From assembly GCA_025462735.1 (NCBI GenBank), contig JAOAPC010000008.1, positions 124,001 to 188,000 on the forward strand: a DNA stretch of 64,000 bases, written 5' to 3'. The notes beneath the pieces were generated by a model. That model ran no database searches and was not told where the DNA came from. It saw nothing but the letters and a program-made list of their open reading frames with translations. How positions within the stretch are numbered: the stretch's first letter is position 1; every line of letters starts with the position of its first letter. This document shows positions 9,818-18,142 of this stretch, one piece after another. The translations under genes were made by a program, and so were the position numbers. Source of the DNA: Acidobacteriaceae bacterium. GTDB lineage: Bacteria; Acidobacteriota; Terriglobia; Terriglobales; Acidobacteriaceae.

Positions 9818-10660
9818 ATGCCCACTATCGCCACAAAAGATGGCACACAGATTTACTACAAGGACTGGGGAAAAGGCCAGCCCATAGTGTTCAGTCACGG
9901 GTGGCCGCTCGACGCGGACGCCTGGGACGGGCAGATGTTGTTCTTCGGCCAGCAAGGCTATCGAGTCATCGCGCACGACCGCCGCGGACACGGGCGTTCC
10001 ACACAGACGTGGGATGGCAACGAAATGAACACCTACGCTGATGATCTCGCGGCACTCACGGAAAAGCTCGATCTAAAGAATGCAATCCACGTGGGTCACT
10101 CCACCGGCGGCGGAGAAGTCGCCCGTTACATTGGCCGGCATGGCACGAAACGCGTCGCCATGGCCGTTCTCGTCAGTGCGGTGCCGCCACTCATGTTGAA
10201 AACGGACAAAAACCCTGGTGGCCTGCCACTCTCGGTCTTCGACGGCCTGCGGGCCCAAGTTGCGGCAAATCGGCCGCAATTTTACGAGGAACTTACGCTC
10301 CCGTTCTTCGGCTACAACCGGCCAGGGGCCAATATCTCGGAAGGCATCCGGTACCACTTCTGGTTGCAAGGGATGTTGGGAGGAATGAAACCTCATTACG
10401 ACTGCATCAAGGCCTTCTCAGAGACAGACTTCACTGAGGACCTTAAGAAGTTCGATGTGCCAACCCTTATCCTGCATGGTGACGATGATCAGATCGTGCC
10501 CATCGCAGCGGCGGCTCCGCTGTCCGCGAAACTCGTGAAGGGCGCTACCCTGAAGATCTATCCAGGTTTTCCGCACGGAATGCCTACAACCAACGCAGAC
10601 CAGATCAATGCCGACCTGCTGGCGTTCATCAAGCAAAATAGCAAGCAGGCTGCAGCTTAA
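9818..10660 (+). CDS. Alpha/beta hydrolase, non-heme chloroperoxidase-like
   Basis: A 280-residue alpha/beta-hydrolase-fold enzyme close to cofactor-free haloperoxidases / perhydrolases and esterases. The oxyanion-hole segment [12 protein letters not shown] lies at about residues 25-36, the nucleophile elbow GHSTGGGE places Ser95, the acid Asp is in HGDDDQIVP (about 220-228), and the catalytic His253 is in FPHGMP. No signal peptide is seen, so it is cytoplasmic. AGAAGGAGAG precedes ATG 9818. The gene is monocistronic and closed by a terminator at 10680. Haloperoxidase naming in this family is historical; the physiological reaction is probably ester or lactone hydrolysis. Confidence 0.88.
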   Translation: MPTIATKDGTQIYYKDWGKGQPIVFSHGWPLDADAWDGQMLFFGQQGYRVIAHDRRGHGRSTQTWDGNEMNTYADDLAALTEKLDLKNAIHVGHSTGGGEVARYIGRHGTKRVAMAVLVSAVPPLMLKTDKNPGGLPLSVFDGLRAQVAANRPQFYEELTLPFFGYNRPGANISEGIRYHFWLQGMLGGMKPHYDCIKAFSETDFTEDLKKFDVPTLILHGDDDQIVPIAAAAPLSAKLVKGATLKIYPGFPHGMPTTNADQINADLLAFIKQNSKQAAA

Positions 10661-10679
10661 CCGTGTCCCGCATCGGCTT

Positions 10680-10716
10680 CCAACCTTCTCTCTGACCAGG
10701 GAAGGTTGGATTTTTT
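10680..10716 (+). terminator. Rho-independent terminator after the alpha/beta hydrolase
   Basis: CCAACCTTC (10680-10688) pairs perfectly with GAAGGTTGG (10701-10709), 12-base loop, followed by ATTTTTT. It starts 20 bases after the stop codon. Confidence 0.88.
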
Positions 10717-10792
10717 GGTCACTCACTAAAAGCTGCCGACAAGCGGTCTATGAAAATTGCTTATTCGACTGATGCGGTAAGTGGAAAAGGTA

Positions 10793-10837
10793 TGGTAGGC
10801 ACGTGGGGACTCGAACCCCAGACCTCTACCGTGTCAA
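10793..10837 (-). pseudogene. 3'-half remnant of a tRNA-Val-like gene
   Basis: Read on the minus strand, this stretch holds an anticodon loop TTGACAC (GAC), the 3' anticodon stem GGTAG, an intact T arm (TGGGG / TTCGAGT / CCCCA), the acceptor strand CGTGCCT, discriminator A and CCA. The 5' half is missing: the bases before the loop (GTAGG) cannot pair with GGTAG, and no D arm or matching acceptor strand is found. It is therefore a 45-base tRNA fragment, not a working tRNA. It lies about 1.2 kb from the intact tRNA-Val, on the same strand, and probably derives from an older duplication or integration event at this locus. Confidence 0.7.
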
Positions 10838-10906
10838 CCTACCGCGATTACAAGGCACAACGACTTACAGCGAATAGAAGTGCGTCTTTCCGAGGGTTTT
10901 GCCTGT

Positions 10907-10981
10907 AACACAGGTAGGAATTACAGGTAGCAAATGGAGCAGGACTTGAAAATGGTAGGCCCGAATGAACTCGAACTATGG
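10907..10981 (-). repeat. Direct-repeat copy B: degenerate tRNA-Val 3' end plus its flank
   Basis: This sequence matches 12003-12079 over about 75 bases with a handful of differences and a few single-base gaps. On the minus strand it contains a degenerate T arm (ATAG TTCGAGT TCATT), the acceptor strand CGGGCCT, A, CCA and then about 45 bases that also follow the intact tRNA. The upstream tRNA parts (anticodon and D arms) are absent. With copy A it brackets the MBL-fold gene, as expected for the distal junction of an insertion into the tRNA 3' end or for a partial tandem duplication. Confidence 0.75.
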
Positions 10982-11088
10982 ATTTCATCATCCTATGTCG
11001 GCTTGACTGCGTAATTCCGCAGTGTGTAATTTGCTTCACGGCTCCCAAGACCACGAATGGTCACCACGCCAACAAAGGGAGGAAAAAC

Positions 11089-12027
11089 ATGGCATCCGAT
11101 AACTGGGCGGTTTCCTGTTCTGCAGTACTCCTGCTTTTCATCGCGTGTGCCGCGACAATATCCGCCGCTCCAATGGCGACCGCCGCTGCTGGCAATGCGC
11201 AAATCACGGTTCTCTATGATGCATTCGGTAAAGCATCCACGATGCAGAAAGACTGGGGCTATGCTGCGTTCGTCGAATACGGCGGAAAACGGATCCTGTT
11301 CGACACTGGCAACAACCCTGACATTCTTGCGCAGAACGCGAAAGCGAAGGGCGTCGACTTGACGAAGTTGGACTTCGTTGTGATGTCGCACCGACACGGC
11401 GATCACATGGGAGGACTGACCTACCTATTGAAGGTGAACCCCACGGTGAAGATTTACGCGCCTAAGGAGGGGTTCGGGGTTTACGGTGCCGACTTACCGA
11501 GCAGTTTCTATCGTAAGGACGCCTCTCTCCCTCAAGAACAGCGCTACTACGACGGCACGCCGCCAGAAGTCATGCGATTTGGATCGGCTTGGCCCGAAGC
11601 TAACTTTCAACTGGTCGACAAGAATATCGAGATTGCTCCCGATATCCATCTGATCGCACTGGTGTCCGATAAGCCGGGAACGCTGGAATTGCGTGAGCTG
11701 TCGCTCGCCATCAATACGCCCGACGGCATGGTCATCGTGGTTGGTTGTTCGCATCCCGGCATTGACAAGATCGTTGAATCTGCAACTGCGATCAATCCGC
11801 GCATTCACTTCATCGCTGGCGGCTTTCACCTCGTTGTAACCCCCGATCCTGACATCGAGAGGACTGTCACCGCACTGCATGATCGGTTCAGAGTCGAATA
11901 CGTTGCCCCCGGTCACTGCACCGGAGAGCCAGCGTTCACAGCGCTTAAAAAGGCTTTCGGCGACCACTACATTTATGCGGGATTGGGTACAACACTAACT
12001 ACAACACAGGCAGGAAATCACAGGTAG
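11089..12027 (+). CDS. Exported MBL-fold metallohydrolase (RFAP-synthase / MptA-related branch)
   Basis: A 312-residue metallo-beta-lactamase-fold protein with a signal peptide (hydrophobic segment about residues 9-27). The metal-binding motif SHRHGDHMGGL gives His101, His103, Asp105 and His106; further ligands are probably in VVGCSHPGI and GHCTGEPAF, and GGFHL is also conserved. The C-terminal pattern resembles the archaeal-type 7,8-dihydropterin-phosphate synthase subgroup of MBL proteins, but the exported form in bacteria has no assigned substrate. ATG 11089 has a strong GGGAGG at 11077-11082. The last eight codons lie inside repeat copy A (12003 onward), so the gene's end was probably formed by the insertion or duplication that created the flanking repeats. 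Confidence 0.85.
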   Translation: MASDNWAVSCSAVLLLFIACAATISAAPMATAAAGNAQITVLYDAFGKASTMQKDWGYAAFVEYGGKRILFDTGNNPDILAQNAKAKGVDLTKLDFVVMSHRHGDHMGGLTYLLKVNPTVKIYAPKEGFGVYGADLPSSFYRKDASLPQEQRYYDGTPPEVMRFGSAWPEANFQLVDKNIEIAPDIHLIALVSDKPGTLELRELSLAINTPDGMVIVVGCSHPGIDKIVESATAINPRIHFIAGGFHLVVTPDPDIERTVTALHDRFRVEYVAPGHCTGEPAFTALKKAFGDHYIYAGLGTTLTTTQAGNHR

Positions 12028-12079
12028 AAAATGGAGCGGCGACTTGAAATGGTAGGCCCGAATGGACTCGAACCATCGA
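12003..12079 (-). repeat. Direct-repeat copy A: 3' part of intact tRNA-Val plus its flank
   Basis: Partner of copy B at 10907-10981 in the same orientation. It covers the T arm, acceptor strand and CCA of the intact tRNA-Val and about 45 bases beyond, including the last eight codons of the MBL-fold gene. The distance between corresponding ends is about 1.1 kb. Confidence 0.75.
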
Positions 12080-12126
12080 CCTCCTCCGTGTCAGGGAGGC
12101 GCTCTAACCAACTGAGCTACGGGCCT
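12050..12126 (-). tRNA. tRNA-Val (anticodon GAC)
   Basis: A complete 77-base cloverleaf read on the minus strand: acceptor AGGCCCG / CGGGCCT, D stem GCTC / GAGC, anticodon stem CCTCC / GGAGG with loop CTGACAC (anticodon GAC, valine GUC), T arm GATGG-TTCGAGT-CCATT with one G-U pair, discriminator A and an encoded CCA. No intron. Its 3' end is duplicated at 10907-10981, with a further related fragment at 10793, which marks it as a likely integration or recombination site. Confidence 0.95.
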
Positions 12127-12216
12127 ACGAGAGCGGTTTCGCTTTAGGCATTTTAGCACCCGTTAAGGGCTGTTCAGCGGAAGACCTTATCCGTTTCGCG
12201 GGAGCATTTTGCAACG

Positions 12217-13521
12217 TTAGTGGCGCGTCCACTTTTCGAAATTGGAACGGAAAAGCCGCTGGACGTCGCGGTCGATCTCCTGCCGGGCAATGCTACGCCC
12301 GTCTTCGCAAGCCAGGCGGTAACTTTCAGCCAGAATAGGCGCCAATGTCCTGCGGGTGTTTCTCCACTTATAAATAAGCTGCTCTAGAATTCGGGCGTCG
12401 GAATGCTGCGGGATGAAGCTGGTCCCGAGCATCTCGATGCGCTCGCGCGTGATCTCCTCGACAATGGAGGGATTGTTCAGAAACCACCAGCATCCGAATG
12501 GCATGAGGTTGCTGAATTTTCGGGCGTACACGCAAAGCTCGTGCTGATTTTCGCGGCTGAGTACGCTCACCAGAAAACGGTTCTCGGGAAAATCACGGCA
12601 GAGTCTCTCGAGTGAACGCAAATCGGCGCGCCCTACGGCATCGCCAGCCAAACGAATTCTGGGGTTGACCTGTCGGCGAACGCCAATCATCAGTGACAAA
12701 GGCAAATCAAACTCGCGGCATGACGGCAGTACGGCTTCCCGTAGTAGCCGCCCCTGCGCCGTATCTTCCGGAAACTGAAATGTGTCAGACAACGAAACCG
12801 CCATATAAACCGGCCGCATTCGCCGGTGCCAGTCAGAAAGAAACCTGCGAATTTCCTTGACGCACACAGGAGATGCGCGGCGATCCACGTTGTAACCTTG
12901 ACCGACCAATTGCGGCCAAGGGTCAGACTCTTCTCGCAAAATCCTGTCTAGCCGCAACACCGGCTGATACTGAGCGTCGTTCTGAACCCCATTCATCCAG
13001 ACCTGCATTTCATCTGGATCCAAAGGATCATTGGTCATTACTACGGTGGTGACGCCAGCCAACTGAAGCACTCGCTTAATGTGGCCCTCGAGAGATTGCT
13101 CGGCGAAAAACTCCCGCGCTTCGCTCAAATCCGGGCGGTCCGTGGGAAGCTCGAACGCCTGGAGCACCGCGATGATTCCGCGTGATGCCTCCGAGATTGG
13201 TGTGTTCTCGACGAATAACGCACGCCAGATCGCATCCGCCTGGTCTCGCTTCGGAAGTGACCAGTACTGCTCGGGCTTCACATCAGAATGACGGAAGAAT
13301 TCTGCCTCGAGGTAGTGGTAGGTGAGTAGCTCATCGATGCCCCACAAACCTATTTTTCCAAACGACGGAGGATATAAGTGGGTATGGATGTCGATGAATT
13401 GCGTGGCGGCCAAAGTATCTTCCACCGCTCTCGGAATTTGTTCCGCGGTCAGCTTCTCTGCCGTATCAATTTTTCCGCTGGAATTTATTTCTCTGGAGGA
13501 GGTAGCCGCTCTTATGACCAT
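12217..13521 (-). CDS. Uronate-isomerase-like amidohydrolase-superfamily protein
   Basis: A 434-residue cytoplasmic protein of the glucuronate/galacturonate isomerase branch of the amidohydrolase superfamily. It would convert glucuronate to fructuronate or galacturonate to tagaturonate. The N-terminal metal site is FIDIHTHLYPP (HxH, about residues 42-52), followed by DELLTYHYLEAEFF as in UxaC. Near the C-terminus CWWFLNN and HSDARILEQLIYKWRNTRR align with the WWF and DSR...RHEYFRR blocks of UxaC. It differs strongly from the enteric enzyme and may have a changed substrate. Last gene of the operon transporter - KDG kinase - KDPG aldolase - this gene; only 9 bases separate it from the aldolase stop. 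Confidence 0.75.
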   Translation of the reverse strand: MVIRAATSSREINSSGKIDTAEKLTAEQIPRAVEDTLAATQFIDIHTHLYPPSFGKIGLWGIDELLTYHYLEAEFFRHSDVKPEQYWSLPKRDQADAIWRALFVENTPISEASRGIIAVLQAFELPTDRPDLSEAREFFAEQSLEGHIKRVLQLAGVTTVVMTNDPLDPDEMQVWMNGVQNDAQYQPVLRLDRILREESDPWPQLVGQGYNVDRRASPVCVKEIRRFLSDWHRRMRPVYMAVSLSDTFQFPEDTAQGRLLREAVLPSCREFDLPLSLMIGVRRQVNPRIRLAGDAVGRADLRSLERLCRDFPENRFLVSVLSRENQHELCVYARKFSNLMPFGCWWFLNNPSIVEEITRERIEMLGTSFIPQHSDARILEQLIYKWRNTRRTLAPILAESYRLACEDGRSIARQEIDRDVQRLFRSNFEKWTRH

Positions 13522-13530
13522 GATTTCTGT

Positions 13531-14208
13531 TTAGGCCAGGCTCGCAGCCGCCGGCGCAAGTCGGGTGCGTGTCGCCTTCACGATCTCGACAAATTTGCGC
13601 GCAGTTTCAGTGATCACTTCAGGCTTGCCTGATTTCAATGCTTCGGATTGCACCAGTTCGCTGCCGACACCCAATGCCTCGGCGCCTGCTTCAAGAAACT
13701 CCGCGGCGGTGTTCAGGTTCACGCCACCCGTGGGCACAAGCGGAATTTGCGGAAGCGGCCCTTTGATCGCCTTAATGTATTTCGCCCCGCCTACCTGCCC
13801 GCAAGGAAACACTTTCACGAAATCTGATCCAGCTTTCCATGCCTTCACGATTTCGGTCGGCGTCAACGCGCCTGCCATGATGAGCATGTTTTCCTTCACC
13901 GCAAACTCAATTGTCTCTAGGTTCAGTGCTGGACTCACCAAGAATTCGGCGCCAGCATCACGGCAGCGCCGCGCGGTTTCTGCATCGAGGACCGTTCCCG
14001 CTCCAATAAGGATATTCGAAGTATTCGACTTCGCCAGTTCGCGGATCACTTCCACCGCGCCCGGAACCGTCATCGTGATTTCGACGATCGGAATGCCTCC
14101 CTGGGAGACTGCCTCCGCAGCCATCAAAGCCTCGCGCCGCGAGGAAGCTCTTATCACCGGCACGATGCCAATTTCCACGATGCGGTCGTGAACAGCTTTC
14201 TTGTCCAT
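13531..14208 (-). CDS. eda: KDPG / KHG aldolase
   Basis: Class I aldolase of 225 aa that splits 2-keto-3-deoxy-6-phosphogluconate into pyruvate and glyceraldehyde-3-phosphate. The Schiff-base lysine is in DFVKVFPC (about residue 132) and the catalytic Glu in VEITM (about residue 43); GAGTVLD and PTGGVN are the phosphate-binding loops. The length is typical for the family. ATG 14208 is preferred; a TTG at 14220 would add four residues. It lies 18 bases after the KDG kinase gene and completes the uronate route. Confidence 0.93.
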   Translation of the reverse strand: MDKKAVHDRIVEIGIVPVIRASSRREALMAAEAVSQGGIPIVEITMTVPGAVEVIRELAKSNTSNILIGAGTVLDAETARRCRDAGAEFLVSPALNLETIEFAVKENMLIMAGALTPTEIVKAWKAGSDFVKVFPCGQVGGAKYIKAIKGPLPQIPLVPTGGVNLNTAAEFLEAGAEALGVGSELVQSEALKSGKPEVITETARKFVEIVKATRTRLAPAAASLA

Positions 14209-14226
14209 ACGCTGGTCCAACTTAGG

Positions 14227-15321
14227 CTAGCGCGCGATCCGCGCGCCGACTCCCTTCATGATCTGGAGCACTTCTTTCAGGCTCGCCATGCTCGTATCGC
14301 CCGGGGTAGTCATGGCAAGAGCGCCATGCGCAGCGCCACACTCTACCGCCCACTGCGGGCCTTCGCCAGCCAGAAAACCGTAAATCAGTCCAGAAGCGAA
14401 GGAATCGCCTCCGCCAACGCGATCAAAAATCTCCAGGTCTTCGCGGTCCTTGGCCTGGTAAAACTGGCCGTCAAAATAACAGATCGCTCCCCAGTCGTTT
14501 CGCGTGGCAGTTTTCGCCTTTCGCAGGGTAGTCGCGACTATATCAAAAGGATAATCCTTCACGACCTGCTTGATCATCTGCTTGAACGCATCCACCTCGA
14601 GCTTGGAGAAATTCGCGTCCATCCCGGGAATTTCGTAACCCAGCGCCGCCGAGAAGTCCTCCTCATTGCCAATCATCACATTCACGTACGGCGCGATGCT
14701 CCGGTTAACTTGCTGCGACTGTTTCTTGCCGCCGAGCGCCTTCCAAAGCGACGCACGATAATTCAAATCGTAAGAGACGATCGTGCCATGCCGCTTGGCG
14801 GCTTTCATTGCTTCGAGCGCAACTTCCGGCGTCGAAGACGAGAGAGCGCAGAAAATACCTCCGGTGTGGAACCAGCGCACTCCCTGTTTTCCGAAAATTT
14901 CATCCCAGTTCACATCACCAAGTTTGAGCTGGGAAACTGCAGTGTGCCCGCGGTCATAGGAACCCAACGCCGCGCGGACGCCGTATCCTCTCTCGGTGAA
15001 GTTCAGGCCGTTTCTCACGGAGCGTCCTACGCCGTCATGCTCAGCCCAGTGCACTAATGACTGGTCGACGCCGCCTTGAAAAATAAAGTCTTGAATCAGC
15101 CGCCCAACGGGATCATCAGCGAGCGCTGTCACGATGGCGGTGTCCAGACCAAAGCACCGCTTCAATCCGCGAGCGACGTTATATTCCCCGCCTCCCTCAT
15201 ACACATCAAAGCGCCGTGTGGTCGCAATGCGACCGTCACCGGGATCGAAGCGGAGCATGACTTCACCCAGGCTCACTAGATCCCAACGACACTCCTGCTT
15301 CGGCCTGATTTTGAGTCCCAT
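14227..15321 (-). CDS. kdgK: 2-keto-3-deoxygluconate kinase (PfkB family)
   Basis: A 364-residue ribokinase/PfkB-family sugar kinase. The N-terminal sugar-binding block is LVSLGEVMLRFDPGD, followed by EGGGEYNVARGL (typical of KDG kinases) and, near the C-terminus, the catalytic DRVGGGDSFASGL with the GGGD anion hole and catalytic Asp. It phosphorylates KDG to KDPG, the substrate of the aldolase encoded next. It is longer than the usual 310 aa because of an extra segment around residues 190-280. ATG 15321 follows the transporter gene by about 50 bases. Confidence 0.88.
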   Translation of the reverse strand: MGLKIRPKQECRWDLVSLGEVMLRFDPGDGRIATTRRFDVYEGGGEYNVARGLKRCFGLDTAIVTALADDPVGRLIQDFIFQGGVDQSLVHWAEHDGVGRSVRNGLNFTERGYGVRAALGSYDRGHTAVSQLKLGDVNWDEIFGKQGVRWFHTGGIFCALSSSTPEVALEAMKAAKRHGTIVSYDLNYRASLWKALGGKKQSQQVNRSIAPYVNVMIGNEEDFSAALGYEIPGMDANFSKLEVDAFKQMIKQVVKDYPFDIVATTLRKAKTATRNDWGAICYFDGQFYQAKDREDLEIFDRVGGGDSFASGLIYGFLAGEGPQWAVECGAAHGALAMTTPGDTSMASLKEVLQIMKGVGARIAR

Positions 15322-15373
15322 AGTTCTAATTTCAATGAGCCAGCCAGCTTACGTCAACTGCAAGGTGCGCGAG

Positions 15374-16699
15374 CTAGTGCAACCGTACCGGATCAAGCCG
15401 CGGCGAAAGAATATGAATGAACGCCAGAGCTATAAGGTACGCCGATCCCGCGATAAAAAACGGAACCATGTAGCTGCCAGTCCACTGCAACGTGTACCCA
15501 ACAATTTTAGCTATCAACATACCGCCAACCGCGCCCGCCATGCCTCCCATGCCGACTACCGAGCCTACTGCCTGGGCCGGAAATGTGTCGGAAGGCACCG
15601 CAAACAGGTTGGCGGAGAATCCTTGATGACCGCCTGCCGCAAGGCCGATTATCAGGACTGCTCCCCATAGGCTTTCAACGCGGTATGCAAACATAATTGG
15701 CAGGACGCAAAGCGCGCATATCAGCATGGCGGTTTTCCGGGCGAAGTTCACGCTCTTGCCTCGTTTGATAAGAGACGACGAAAACCATCCTCCGGCGACG
15801 CTGCCGATATCCGAGATCACATAGATCGCCATGATCGGCACGCCAATCTGCATCAACGCCAAACCGTGCTTTCGCTGCAGAAAGTCAGGCACCCAATATA
15901 GATAGAACCACCACACCGGATCGATCATGAACTTGCCGGCCACGTAAGCCCACGTCTGCCGGTAGGAAGCCAAACTGAGCCACTCTATCTTGGTCGCAGG
16001 TCGGGCTGGATCACTGCGAATGTATGCCAGCTCGGCCTTCGAAACGCGCCGGTGCTCTTCAGGTTTGCGGTAGAGCACCAGCCACAGAACAACCCACAGA
16101 AAACCAATGCCGCCGGTGATGAGAAAGGCCCATCGCCATCCCCAATGAATTGCTATCCACGGCACCAGCAGCGGCGTGAGGATTGCCCCGACGTTTGCTC
16201 CAGCGTTGAATATTCCGATGGCGAAGGAGCGCTCCCGGTTAGGAAACCACTCGGCAACACTCTTAATGCTGCAGGGAAACACTCCTGACTCTGCAAAGCC
16301 CAGCGACGCGCGCGCGACCATAAAGCTGGTCAATGATCTTCCCAGCGCATGAGCCATCGAAGCCAGGCTCCAGAAAATCATCGTCACGGCGTAGCCCAGT
16401 CGCACGCCTAGTCGATCAACTAGCCGGCCGACCAGGAGCATGCCCGCCGCATATGCAGACTGAAAGGCAAACACCAGATTGCCAAAGTCAATTTCGTTCC
16501 ATCCGAAATTATGTTGCAGCGTAATCTTAAGGACGCCTAGGACCTGACGGTCCATGTAATTTTTGGTGACGCCTAATAACAGGAGCGTGCAGATGAGCCA
16601 GCGGAAATAGCCAGGAGACGATAATTCCTGCTCAGGCTCTTGCGCTTTCACGACCGCAGACGACGGGGCCGACGTGCCCGAAGTAGACTGGGATCCCAT
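15374..16699 (-). CDS. MFS transporter, hexuronate (ExuT)-like anion:cation symporter
   Basis: A 441-residue twelve-helix major facilitator of the anion:cation symporter family that includes ExuT and other sugar-acid permeases. Visible landmarks are NYMDRQVLGVLKITL in helix 1, GRLVDRLGVRLGY in the loop 2-3 motif and FAESGVFPCSIKSVAEWFP in helices 4-5, a block characteristic of hexuronate/glucarate transporters. The N-terminal 30 residues are Ser/Pro/Glu-rich and cytoplasmic. As first gene of the uronate operon it would bring in glucuronate or galacturonate. It is divergent from the GH105 gene, with the promoters sharing 16700-16838. Confidence 0.88.
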   Translation of the reverse strand: MGSQSTSGTSAPSSAVVKAQEPEQELSSPGYFRWLICTLLLLGVTKNYMDRQVLGVLKITLQHNFGWNEIDFGNLVFAFQSAYAAGMLLVGRLVDRLGVRLGYAVTMIFWSLASMAHALGRSLTSFMVARASLGFAESGVFPCSIKSVAEWFPNRERSFAIGIFNAGANVGAILTPLLVPWIAIHWGWRWAFLITGGIGFLWVVLWLVLYRKPEEHRRVSKAELAYIRSDPARPATKIEWLSLASYRQTWAYVAGKFMIDPVWWFYLYWVPDFLQRKHGLALMQIGVPIMAIYVISDIGSVAGGWFSSSLIKRGKSVNFARKTAMLICALCVLPIMFAYRVESLWGAVLIIGLAAGGHQGFSANLFAVPSDTFPAQAVGSVVGMGGMAGAVGGMLIAKIVGYTLQWTGSYMVPFFIAGSAYLIALAFIHILSPRLDPVRLH

Positions 16700-16731
16700 T
16701 TCGATTCTCGCTCTGCATCAATTTCTACAAT

Positions 16732-16760
16732 TTGACACTGGAGCTCATCATTTCTATCGT
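16732..16760 (+). promoter_or_regulatory. Candidate sigma-70-type promoter for the GH105 gene
   Basis: TTGACA (16732-16737) is a perfect -35 hexamer; 17 bases later TATCGT (16755-16760) matches the -10 consensus at four of six positions. It would give a leader of about 70 bases to ATG 16839. The divergent uronate operon starts at 16699, so this spacer is the natural place for a shared regulator, though no clear operator palindrome was seen. Confidence 0.4.
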
Positions 16761-16838
16761 AGTCAGGCTTTGTTCTGCATGATTGTATGTTCAAGCTCCG
16801 GCAAGTCGCATCAACTTAACACAAACCAGAGGGTGACG

Positions 16839-17942
16839 ATGAAGCGACGCCGAATGTGGTCCATGCTGGTCGTATTAATCGCACTTGGGCTAGCGCTGCC
16901 CGCACACGCACAAAAGCAACCGAAGAAATTCCGCAACTGGCCAATCGGGGCTTCACCAGCAGAAATCGGAAAACGAGTCGCCGATCGCCTGTTGGCTACC
17001 CCCTATTCGAATTACGGCAATCCCGGCCCTCCGAGCCAGATCACCTATCCGGAAGTCGCTACGTGGTATGGGGCACTGACGTTTGCCCAAGTAAGGCAAG
17101 ACACGGACCTCCAGTCGCGCCTCATTCGGCGGTTCCAGCCATTGTTCGGTGACGAAGCAAAGCTCATTCCGAATCCCGTGCACGTGGACAATACAGTTTT
17201 CGCCGCTGTGCCGCTGGAAATTTATATACAGACGAAGGAACAGAAGTATCTCGACTTGGGGAAGACCTTTGCAGACAAACAATGGGAAAATCCCACGACG
17301 GAGGGTCTGACGCCGCAAACTCGCTACTGGATTGATGACATGTACATGGTGACGATGGCGCAAGTGCAGGCCTATCGTGCAACCGGCGACACCAAGTATC
17401 TCGATCGGGCCGCGCTCGAGATGTCGAGCTATCTCGACAAATTGCAACAGCCCGATGGGCTTTTCTATCACGCGCCCGACGTTCCTTTCTTTTGGGGGCG
17501 CGGGGACGGCTGGGTAGCCGCGGGAATGGCAGAACTTTTGAGTTCTCTGCCGAAGAATCATCCCCGCCGCGCGCGAATCATGGATGGATATCTCAAAATG
17601 ATGAAAGCGCTTCTTCGGTATCAGGACAACGACGGAATGTGGCACCAATTAATCGACCACCCGGACTCGTACCCGGAGACTTCGTGCACGGGAATGTTTA
17701 CTTTCGCAATGATCACTGGAGTGAAAAACGGTTGGCTGGACAGCAAGACCTATGGCGCCGCTGCACGCAAAGGCTGGCTGGGCCTGATCACCTATTTGGA
17801 GCCGAATGGCGACCTTCGCGACGTGTGCGAAGGAACGGGCAAGAAGAATAACCTGCAATACTATCTTGAGCGCAAGCGCCTGACAGGCGACCTGCACGGC
17901 CAAGCACCAGTTCTGTGGTGCGCGACCGCACTGTTGCGTTGA
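16839..17942 (+). CDS. Secreted GH105 (GH88-clan) unsaturated uronyl hydrolase
   Basis: A 367-residue exported (alpha/alpha)6-barrel hydrolase. A signal peptide ends near AHAQ (residue 24). Conserved features are PVHVDNTVFAA, RYWIDDMYMVTMAQ with the Asp that hydrates the unsaturated ring in YteR/YesR-type enzymes, FFWGRGDGWVAAGMAELL, and SCTGMFTFA. Known family members remove 4,5-unsaturated galacturonate or glucuronate from pectin or ulvan fragments made by lyases. ATG 16839 has AGAGGGTG just upstream. Placed divergent to the uronate operon, it would supply the sugar acid that the operon consumes. Confidence 0.88.
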   Translation: MKRRRMWSMLVVLIALGLALPAHAQKQPKKFRNWPIGASPAEIGKRVADRLLATPYSNYGNPGPPSQITYPEVATWYGALTFAQVRQDTDLQSRLIRRFQPLFGDEAKLIPNPVHVDNTVFAAVPLEIYIQTKEQKYLDLGKTFADKQWENPTTEGLTPQTRYWIDDMYMVTMAQVQAYRATGDTKYLDRAALEMSSYLDKLQQPDGLFYHAPDVPFFWGRGDGWVAAGMAELLSSLPKNHPRRARIMDGYLKMMKALLRYQDNDGMWHQLIDHPDSYPETSCTGMFTFAMITGVKNGWLDSKTYGAAARKGWLGLITYLEPNGDLRDVCEGTGKKNNLQYYLERKRLTGDLHGQAPVLWCATALLR

Positions 17943-18142
17943 GCGAGCGCAAGGGAATCAACCGCCGCTGATTTAGAGCGCAGGATGTAACTTCGCCGAG
18001 CGTTGTTTTTTCTCAAAGAGCCGTCTCTCCCGGCGAAGGTTACCAAAGGCACAGAAACGCCCCCCACCTTATTGCTTTGTCCCTAGGGAGCTTCCATACT
18101 TTTGGAGGCATCGGTGTGGCTGAGTCGGAAATGTGGTAGCAG

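Noticed and set aside
10793-10860. A second complete tRNA-Val
   Set aside because: The D arm, 5' acceptor strand and 5' anticodon stem do not pair; only the 3' half is present.
13565-14191. 208-residue plus-strand ORF opposite the KDPG aldolase
   Set aside because: It is the antisense shadow of a highly conserved enzyme with codon bias; no ribosome binding site or family.
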